From positions 1-10,624 of the forward strand of contig DDLU01000229.1 of NCBI GenBank assembly GCA_002340305.1: 10,624 bases of DNA, in the 5' to 3' direction. Below the pieces are notes generated by a model. The model made no database searches, was not told the origin of the DNA, and was given only the letters and a program-made list of their open reading frames with translations. The translations under genes and the position numbers were made by a program. The DNA comes from Desulfovibrio sp. UBA2564 (GTDB lineage: Bacteria; Desulfobacterota; Desulfovibrionia; Desulfovibrionales; Desulfovibrionaceae). This document shows, piece by piece, positions 4,847 through 10,624 of the stretch. Position 1 is the stretch's first letter. Each line of letters opens with the position of its first letter.

Positions 4847-6505
4847 CTATCCGGCCAGAACCCCCTTCCGTACCAGATATTGCATCTTTTTCTCAAGGTC
4901 GGACTGAAGAAGCCTTTCTTCATCAGCCATTATCTGCAGTATTTCGCTGCGCGGATGCATGGCCTGCATTTTGTATTTATTGCCCAATGCATTGCCTTCC
5001 TGCGCGGTATTGCTATGACTGGCAAAACCGGTCCGCTTACGGTGCAGAATGCGCAAATGCCCCTGATAAACAGGAAAATCCCCTTTCAAGCAACTGCGCA
5101 AATCATGCTCCAGATCGTCATACTGCGAGGGAGAAAGGAACAGGGAAAAGCCACCGTTGTCAAGCAGCTTCTGCGTTCTGAACAAATGACAACATCCGGT
5201 AACAGACCCGCAAGGCCGCATAAAATCGAAATATCCGCTATCTAAAAGGTGGAGATGCAGATCAGAACAGCGAAACGGATTGGGTGCGATCTTAGTCAAG
5301 TCAACTTCCGGTCCTTCACCTTCATCTCCTACCGGCTGAATAATATGCAGGTCCACGGACTGCATAACCGGGGGCGCAACATGATCAAGCACCTTGCAGC
5401 CCCAGACCCCGGCATCAGGATAGGCTTCCACCGCCGCCCCGAAACGGGAAATCCAATCCGGTTCAACTTCCACATCGTCATCAAGATAAACCGCAAAATC
5501 ACACTCCTGCACCTGCGGTTCATTCATCAACCAGTTACGGGCCGCAGCAGCACCGACATTTACAGGCAAATCAATGCGCACCATCTGCTTGCCAAACTCA
5601 TACTGCCATTTGCTGATAACCTCGGCAGTTCCATCAGAAGAACCATTATCGAGCATGAAAATTCTAGCTCCATGCAACTCGGAACGATGCAGGGAAGCAA
5701 GAGTGGAATCGAGTTCGTCAGCTTTGTTGAAGCAGTAAAGTAAAATAGCCAGACTTCCCGGCAACGGGACAAATCTCTCGTCTAAACCGCAAGCCAGATC
5801 ATATAAGCGCATGGCTTCGGAAACCCGCCACGGCTGGGAATCCACTGCCCCCGACAGGATCGATGTTGCGGTTTCACGCTCGCCTAGCTTGAGGCTGATT
5901 GAAGCTGCCGGATGAGCCATATTATTCAGCCCGAACACATCTGCCGCAGCCATGAGCAAAGGAAATGCTTCCGCTGCATTGCCGCCCATGTAATAAAAAA
6001 ATGCTTTGGAATAATTGACCGCCGGAAGGACCTCAGCCGGAAATTCACCGGACAGTAACTCCAGACCAAAATTAAAATCAGCAAAAGCCCCGGCATGAAC
6101 CAAGCCTTGTTGAATCCAGAAAAGATTGCCCGGTTCTTTTTCAAGGGAAGAATAAATGTATTTCTTTACCTTCTCATCATCGCGCTTGGAAACGATGCGC
6201 ATAAAATAAGATAAATTCTCAGGTTGCTTCCACTTAGCAGCAATCGCTTTAAGGCAGGAAGATACAGAGGAAGGAAAAAGCGGCAGCAACCCTTCCACCT
6301 GGACCAACTGCGTAGCGATACTGCCGTCCATGGGATTGGATACGTAAGCGGCCAGAAGCATCTCAACACCCAATTGCGGATCAGATTCAAGGGCATGCGC
6401 CCCGGCATCAAAAAGATGTTTAGCTCCCACAGAACCCATCAAAAGTTTGCGGCGCACCGGCTCATACATGCCGGACCAATATGTATCGCTGTAGATTGTA
6501 CCCAT
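4847..6505 (-). CDS. Family 2 glycosyltransferase with helical N-terminal domain
   Basis: A 552-residue protein that probably transfers a sugar from a nucleotide-sugar donor in the cytoplasm. Residues of about 25-245 are predicted helical and look like degenerate TPR-type repeats (for example ALESDPQLGVEMLLAAY and AAEAFPLLMAAADVF). From about 250 a GT-A domain begins: LAILLYCFNKADELDSTLASL, LDNGSSDGT (285-293), NVGAAAARN (316-324), and the DxD metal/donor motif in YLDDDVEVEPDW (340-351). A later YDDLEHDLR (462-470) is a good candidate for the acidic catalytic-base region. There are no membrane segments, so it is cytosolic or peripheral. The helical domain may bind the acceptor or a partner protein. 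ATG has AAGGGAAT upstream. It is first in a unit with the YkgJ-like gene, after a terminator. The acceptor could be lipopolysaccharide, a capsule or a protein; this cannot be told from the sequence. Confidence 0.88.
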   Translation of the reverse strand: MGTIYSDTYWSGMYEPVRRKLLMGSVGAKHLFDAGAHALESDPQLGVEMLLAAYVSNPMDGSIATQLVQVEGLLPLFPSSVSSCLKAIAAKWKQPENLSYFMRIVSKRDDEKVKKYIYSSLEKEPGNLFWIQQGLVHAGAFADFNFGLELLSGEFPAEVLPAVNYSKAFFYYMGGNAAEAFPLLMAAADVFGLNNMAHPAASISLKLGERETATSILSGAVDSQPWRVSEAMRLYDLACGLDERFVPLPGSLAILLYCFNKADELDSTLASLHRSELHGARIFMLDNGSSDGTAEVISKWQYEFGKQMVRIDLPVNVGAAAARNWLMNEPQVQECDFAVYLDDDVEVEPDWISRFGAAVEAYPDAGVWGCKVLDHVAPPVMQSVDLHIIQPVGDEGEGPEVDLTKIAPNPFRCSDLHLHLLDSGYFDFMRPCGSVTGCCHLFRTQKLLDNGGFSLFLSPSQYDDLEHDLRSCLKGDFPVYQGHLRILHRKRTGFASHSNTAQEGNALGNKYKMQAMHPRSEILQIMADEERLLQSDLEKKMQYLVRKGVLAG

Positions 6506-6586
6506 TTATATTCCCTTCTGATTAACGGATGGATTATTCCAAGCCACGTTAACTAAAAGAAATCCTATCCACAACTCTTCTTATGA

Positions 6587-6617
6587 AAACAAAAAAGGAA
6601 GAGAAAAACTCTTCCTT
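6587..6617 (-). terminator. Strong terminator after the deacetylase-glycosyltransferase gene
   Basis: Perfect 9-bp arms AAGGAAGAG (6595-6603) and CTCTTCCTT (6609-6617) with a 5-base loop. On the minus strand the stem runs straight into TTTTGTTTTC. It begins 27 bases after the stop at 6644. Run on the plus strand it has no comparable T tail, so it serves the minus strand. Confidence 0.9.
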
Positions 6618-6643
6618 CAATTAAAAACGATATGGAACAAAAT

Positions 6644-8719
6644 TTAACCCTTAATTAAGCTATCAATGTCCGGCAAAGCAATCTGCGGTTTATCGCCGGG
6701 GATTGAAGAATAGACCTTCAGCAAAGCCTGTGCCTTGGCTGTGCTGGACATGAAAGAACGCACAATCCTGCGGTTCAAACGGCCCATTTCACTACGCAGC
6801 TCGCCGTCATCAATGAGTCTTTTCATGGACTGGGCAAGAGCTTCAGTGTCCTCCACTTCGCAAAGCAGACCGTTAACACCGTCACGGATCAGTTCAGCTG
6901 TTCCTCCAGCTTTGGTACAGATTGCAGCCAGTCCGCACTCAAAAGCTTCGAGCAGGGTGTTGGGCATGGATTCCTGACGTGAACTCATGACGTAAATATG
7001 TGAGCTTGCCAGCAATTTAACCACTTCCTCATGAGGAATGTATCCCGGACACTCAATGCGTTCCAGAGTGGAAGCCGAGGCGATATCCTTATAAGCGGAA
7101 AGGTCTTCCATGCCCACAGCAATGAAACGCACACCCTCGCACTTGTCCTGAGATAAAAGACCGTCCACAGCCTTGATGTAAACATCAGGGCCTTTGGCGT
7201 GGCCTTCGTTACCCACGTAGATGATAGAAGTCTCAGCAGAACGCTTGGGCTTGCGGCCTCCGCCTACAAATGAGTTGTAGACTACCTGCGCCCGTTTAGG
7301 CAGCACAAAATGCTTAAGCAGCACTTCACGACTCTTGGCAGAGTTGCAGATATAACCGTTACCGATCAGAGAAAAAAGCGGTGCCAGCGGATTGGGTTTG
7401 TAGATAACGCCCCGGTTGAAGAAAAGCTTGAACTTGCGCCCGCCAAGCAGGGAAAGTCCCTTGGCAATGCAACCGATCTTGACCGCACGGTTATGGTAGG
7501 TATGAACTACGTCCACCTGATGTTCCTCAATCACACTGGAAAGGAATCCGGCAGCGGTGAGCATATTCTTGAAATCATCCAGAAGGACCACTTCCACGCC
7601 CATTTCTTCCAACTCAGGAATAAGCTTGGAACCGGGCTTGAGCACAGACACAACACCGACCCCGGCTTGCAGCATGGCTCTGGCACTGTTGATCAGCTGC
7701 CTGCTGCCACCGGAAAGCTTATCGGTATCGGTGATGTAGAGTAACTTGCCGATATCGTTGCGCTTGCTAAAAAATTTGAAACAAAGCATGGCAGATGCTT
7801 CATTGGAATACATGTGCAAACGCTGCTTGATCCACGCAGCATCCTTGCTGGGTCCTACCCCGATGCGGTTAATACGCATGGGATCAGTGCCGAGGGTGTT
7901 TGCAAAACGCTCTAAGGTAAAAGTCCCGCAAAATCCGGCAGCAGAAGCCTCCTGCATACCGAGATTATCAAAATCTCCCCAAGGCCAGCAAAAGAACTGA
8001 CGGCGACAGCCGTTGATCTTCTTGATCTTCTCGAGACAGCGTTTAAAATCGTCACGGATGTACTTGCGTCTCTCATCATCACTGCGACGCTTGAAAGCCA
8101 CCTTGCCCTTACGGAACTGGGGCCAGAAACCGTTAAAGGCAAAAGCACTGCCGTAATCATAGGTCGGCAACTCGGAATTAAATTTGCGGTAAACTCCCCA
8201 TGTGGACCAATGGGAATCCACGGAAAAATTACCCTTGAAACGGAAATCCTTGAAACAACCCTGATGACGGCAGGTATGGGCATAGACTTCCATACCTTTG
8301 TCATGAACCAGGGATTTCAACTCCGCCTCGTTCATGAACTGGGAAGTATCATTTTCGGAGAGAGCCTTGATGAATGACTCACGCATGGTAAGCATCTGCG
8401 GCACATCCGCCCTGACCCTGATCTTGCCCTGACCGATGAAATCACTGACCGCAAAAAAGACCCCGGTCATACCCCGCTCCTCAAGCATGGGCACCACGTT
8501 GATCCAGTTGCTGATATGGCAATCATCAAAGGTAAGCACCACGTACTTATCATCAATAGGTTTTCGACCCATGCATATTTCATAAAGATGGTCGGCGGTG
8601 ATGGTCTTGAAGCCCATCTCCAGCATCATATCAAGATGGGAAGCAAAGGTGGCAGGGGAATGACCGTCTTCTTCACAGACGGCATGGTAGCAAAAAACAG
8701 GAACACTCTTACCGAGCAT
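6644..8719 (-). CDS. Polysaccharide deacetylase / GT-B glycosyltransferase fusion
   Basis: A 691-residue protein with two enzyme domains. The N-terminal part (about 5-290) is a NodB-type polysaccharide deacetylase, family CE4. It has VFCYHAV (8-14), TFDD (63-66, catalytic base and metal aspartates), HTCRH (148-152, the HxxxH metal motif), and FCWPWGDF (243-250) in place of the usual FxYPxG motif. The C-terminal part (about 323-685) is a GT4-type GT-B glycosyltransferase: LLYITDTDKLSGGSRQL at the start, VDVVHTYHNRAVKIG, YVGNEGHAKGPD (501-512), and the donor-site block ESMPNTLLEAFECG (583-596) followed by GGTAELIRDGVNGLL. Likely roles are removal of an acetyl group from an N-acetyl sugar and addition of a sugar to the same glycan. 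No signal peptide or membrane helix is seen, so both act in the cytoplasm, unlike many CE4 enzymes. ATG is preceded by GGAG at seven bases. The gene follows the permease by 66 bases. Confidence 0.92.
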   Translation of the reverse strand: MLGKSVPVFCYHAVCEEDGHSPATFASHLDMMLEMGFKTITADHLYEICMGRKPIDDKYVVLTFDDCHISNWINVVPMLEERGMTGVFFAVSDFIGQGKIRVRADVPQMLTMRESFIKALSENDTSQFMNEAELKSLVHDKGMEVYAHTCRHQGCFKDFRFKGNFSVDSHWSTWGVYRKFNSELPTYDYGSAFAFNGFWPQFRKGKVAFKRRSDDERRKYIRDDFKRCLEKIKKINGCRRQFFCWPWGDFDNLGMQEASAAGFCGTFTLERFANTLGTDPMRINRIGVGPSKDAAWIKQRLHMYSNEASAMLCFKFFSKRNDIGKLLYITDTDKLSGGSRQLINSARAMLQAGVGVVSVLKPGSKLIPELEEMGVEVVLLDDFKNMLTAAGFLSSVIEEHQVDVVHTYHNRAVKIGCIAKGLSLLGGRKFKLFFNRGVIYKPNPLAPLFSLIGNGYICNSAKSREVLLKHFVLPKRAQVVYNSFVGGGRKPKRSAETSIIYVGNEGHAKGPDVYIKAVDGLLSQDKCEGVRFIAVGMEDLSAYKDIASASTLERIECPGYIPHEEVVKLLASSHIYVMSSRQESMPNTLLEAFECGLAAICTKAGGTAELIRDGVNGLLCEVEDTEALAQSMKRLIDDGELRSEMGRLNRRIVRSFMSSTAKAQALLKVYSSIPGDKPQIALPDIDSLIKG

Positions 8720-8750
8720 GAGACAACTCCGAAGCGCTTATATTCAACTG

Positions 8751-8778
8751 CCCTCCCCCCGTAATAACGAGGGGAGGG
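8751..8778 (-). promoter_or_regulatory. C/G-rich hairpin between permease and deacetylase genes
   Basis: Arms CCCTCCCC (8751-8758) and GGGGAGGG (8771-8778) are perfectly paired. After one C/A mismatch they continue into CG/CG, with a TAATAA loop at 8762-8767. It lies 7 bases after the permease stop. The minus-strand sequence after it (CAGTTGAATATAAG) has no T run, so it is a poor intrinsic terminator. It may instead shield the 3' end of the transporter message or reduce read-through into the deacetylase gene. Confidence 0.5.
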
Positions 8779-8785
8779 AGATCAA

Positions 8786-10567
8786 TTACATTTGCAGGCG
8801 GAAGGTCTCAGTAGACAGCTTCCGTTCGAGTCGTCTTGCCACGAGACTCATCAGGTAGCAACAAATAAAGTATAAAAATGCGACGGTAGTATAAATTTCA
8901 AAGGGATAGATCATCAATCTGTTGTTGAGTCCCTGAGCAACGAATGTCAGCTCCAGAACACCGATAACAAAGGCCAGAGAGGTATCTTTAAAGATCGCAA
9001 TGAACTGGCCGACAATAGCAGGAAGCATCTGTTTCAGAGCCTGAGGCAGGATTACCTTACGCATGGCCTGCCAATAAGTCAGACCTGTTGAAACCGCAGC
9101 TTCAAACTGCCCGGAAGGCAGGTTCTGAATACCGGAACGGACAATCTCTGCCAGATATGCTCCGGTAAATACGGTCAAAGCGATGGTTGCCGACCAGAAG
9201 ACGTTCAGGAACTGCCCGGTCAAGATCGGGATAAAAAAATAAATCCAGAAAATGACCATGATCAGCGGGTTACCACGGATAAGCTCGATGTAGAGGGTGG
9301 ACGGATTCAGGAACAGCTTATTCTTGGAAGTTCGTCCGATACCTACGATGAGCCCGATAAAGAAACTCACTGAGATGGCGATCACGGACATGAGGATGGA
9401 AAAGGAAAGACCGCCAAGCCCCCAGAGGATTTCATTGGGACCGCCTTCGGGAAATCTCCACCAGAGCAGGGTTCCAATATTATCGCGGATAACCTCAAAA
9501 TTAAATTTGGATACGCCGTAAAGAGCGGAAACAACGAGGAAAGCCAGACAAGCCAGAAAGGTTACTTTCCAGACCAGACCAAAGACCTTGGAAATCTTGC
9601 TAAGTAATTCCTTACGAGCAGCCTGAGCCCTGGAAAGGCTGAAATCATCCTGCCGTCTGCGTTTCATGCGGCGATGTATCTTTGCCAGAAAAGAAAACGG
9701 AGCTTCAAAAGGCCAGAAGAGCATGTGTGCAAATTTGTGCCCCAAAGTACGGTCCTTAACCGGAACAATCTGCAACTTCCAGTTCACCAGAGTAAGGATC
9801 CCGGCAATGGTCAGGGACAGGGAAAGATAAATAACAGTAGCAGCGGTGGTGGCCTCAAAACCCTTAAAGGTCATACCTTCAATCTGCTGGGATGCCCAAC
9901 ACAGCTCCGGCACACCGACAACCATGGCTAGCGAAGAGTTCTTCATGTTGTTCAGGAACTCACTGCCCAGAGGCGGGATGATGGCCCGGAAAGCCAGCGG
10001 AAGAATAATCTTGGTCAGGGTCTGAAACGGAGTCAGCCCGGAAGAATACGCGGCTTCCAGCAAACCCTTGGGGATGGACTGGATACCGGCACGGATGACC
10101 TCAGCCATGAAGGAACTGGTATAAATACCGAGACCGACAGTGGCGGAGAGCATTTCGAAATTTTGGTCAAAAAGAAAATTACGGATTCCTTCGGGCAGCC
10201 CCATGGGCAGGGCAAAATACCAGAAGAAGAGCTGCACCAGCAGCGGAGTGTTTCTGAAAAATTCAACGTAACAGGTACAGAAATAATAAACCGGTTTAAA
10301 CTGGGAAAGCCTTCCCAAACCGAAAAGGATACCAAGCCCCAGCGCAATGGCGGAACTCATAAGTGAGATGCTGATGGTCAGGTTCAGGCCGGTAACAAGC
10401 ATCCCGCCCAGCACTTCGCCATATGAAGGATCTTCTTTATAAAGAACGGACCAGTCAAATTTGTAACCGAAGTCGAAGACCCAGCCAAAGTAATAGGTCA
10501 GCAGACCGACGATAGTGGCGAGGCATAAATACTGAACCCAAGTTTTTTCCAGATAGCGATTGATCAT
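8786..10567 (-). CDS. Polar amino acid ABC transporter permease, two domains fused
   Basis: A 593-residue inner-membrane protein with two HisM/GlnP-type permease domains in tandem. Each domain has the same landmarks. EFFRNTPLLVQLFFWYF (102-118) matches ELIRGNPLIMVIFWIYF (428-444). The EAA loops, which contact the ATPase, begin at EAAYSSGLTPFQTLTKIILP (171) and EAAVSTGLTYWQAMRKVILP (489). LNNMKNSSLAMVVGVPEL matches IAIFKDTSLAFVIGVLEL. A basic cytoplasmic linker (about 270-330, containing HRRMKRRRQ) and an extra helix join the halves. Most homologues are single-domain proteins of 220-400 residues that pair up, so this chain supplies the whole channel. The motifs fit the glutamate/glutamine/histidine/arginine group, but the substrate is not readable. 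ATP-binding and solute-binding subunits are not in the window. I expect at least the binding protein to the right. ATG has only a weak AAAGAAAG ribosome site. Confidence 0.93.
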   Translation of the reverse strand: MINRYLEKTWVQYLCLATIVGLLTYYFGWVFDFGYKFDWSVLYKEDPSYGEVLGGMLVTGLNLTISISLMSSAIALGLGILFGLGRLSQFKPVYYFCTCYVEFFRNTPLLVQLFFWYFALPMGLPEGIRNFLFDQNFEMLSATVGLGIYTSSFMAEVIRAGIQSIPKGLLEAAYSSGLTPFQTLTKIILPLAFRAIIPPLGSEFLNNMKNSSLAMVVGVPELCWASQQIEGMTFKGFEATTAATVIYLSLSLTIAGILTLVNWKLQIVPVKDRTLGHKFAHMLFWPFEAPFSFLAKIHRRMKRRRQDDFSLSRAQAARKELLSKISKVFGLVWKVTFLACLAFLVVSALYGVSKFNFEVIRDNIGTLLWWRFPEGGPNEILWGLGGLSFSILMSVIAISVSFFIGLIVGIGRTSKNKLFLNPSTLYIELIRGNPLIMVIFWIYFFIPILTGQFLNVFWSATIALTVFTGAYLAEIVRSGIQNLPSGQFEAAVSTGLTYWQAMRKVILPQALKQMLPAIVGQFIAIFKDTSLAFVIGVLELTFVAQGLNNRLMIYPFEIYTTVAFLYFICCYLMSLVARRLERKLSTETFRLQM

Positions 10568-10624
10568 TTCAGAAACTTTCTTTTTTTAAAAATAAAATAT
10601 CATTTGCCTCCGGCGGCTTAAACC
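10568..10624. other. Gap upstream of the permease with GCCTCCGGCGGC motif
   Basis: The last 57 bases contain a very AT-rich stretch (10572-10600) next to the permease start and the near-palindrome GCCTCCGGCGGC at 10606-10617, followed by TTAAACC to the edge. On the minus strand the GCC-GCCGGA-GGC fold is followed by ATATTTTATTTTT, so it could be the terminator of the gene to the right. From memory, similar GCCTCCGGCGGCTTAAAC strings recur between genes in Desulfovibrio-related genomes. No gene start is visible here. Confidence 0.4.

Noticed and set aside
4407..4907. A 166-codon plus-strand frame over the YkgJ-like gene
   Set aside because: It overlaps a gene with nine cysteines in family spacing; the antisense frame has no motif or ribosome site and runs through an intergenic gap into the next gene.
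5249..5743. A 164-codon plus-strand frame inside the glycosyltransferase
   Set aside because: It lies opposite the DxD and NVGAAAARN motifs of a clear family 2 glycosyltransferase; composition is that of a shadow frame.

Overview
The window looks like chromosomal DNA of a Desulfovibrionaceae-type member of the Desulfobacterota, perhaps close to Maridesulfovibrio. That placement is an inference from the gene set I recognise: class A RNase P RNA beside a coiled-coil zinc-ribbon gene and a Nif3 gene, a stand-alone RfaE2, and a polar amino acid transporter with two permease domains in one chain. It was not tested by a search. Every gene I can support lies on the minus strand, so transcription runs from high to low coordinates. 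The long frames on the plus strand are antisense shadows.

Read in the direction of transcription, the right end (10567 to 8786) holds a 593-residue ABC permease in which two HisM/GlnP-type domains are fused. It is followed by an envelope-glycan block. This contains a two-domain polysaccharide deacetylase plus GT-B glycosyltransferase (8719 to 6644), which ends at a very good terminator. Next come a family 2 glycosyltransferase with a helical N-terminal half (6505 to 4847) and a YkgJ-type cysteine-cluster protein (4826 to 4056), 20 bases apart and also closed by a strong terminator.

A short AT-rich insert follows, from about 3960 to 3028. It carries a strong promoter overlapped by an 18-base palindrome, an ImmA/IrrE zinc peptidase gene and a small two-helix membrane protein gene. 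These two genes are 7 bases apart and look like one accessory unit. No XRE-type repressor partner is present, which makes this the most unusual part of the window.

The left part is housekeeping: rfaE2 (ADP-heptose synthesis for lipopolysaccharide), a tRNA with anticodon CAT and its own promoter and terminator, a Nif3-like metal protein, a CdsZ/FlgZ-like coiled-coil zinc-ribbon protein, and RNase P RNA running off the left edge. The glycosyltransferases, deacetylase and rfaE2 all point to cell-envelope polysaccharide or lipopolysaccharide assembly, but their specific substrates cannot be read from the sequence. No CRISPR array, insertion sequence, integrase or complete mobile element was seen. 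No stretch longer than about 200 bases lacks a gene or RNA.
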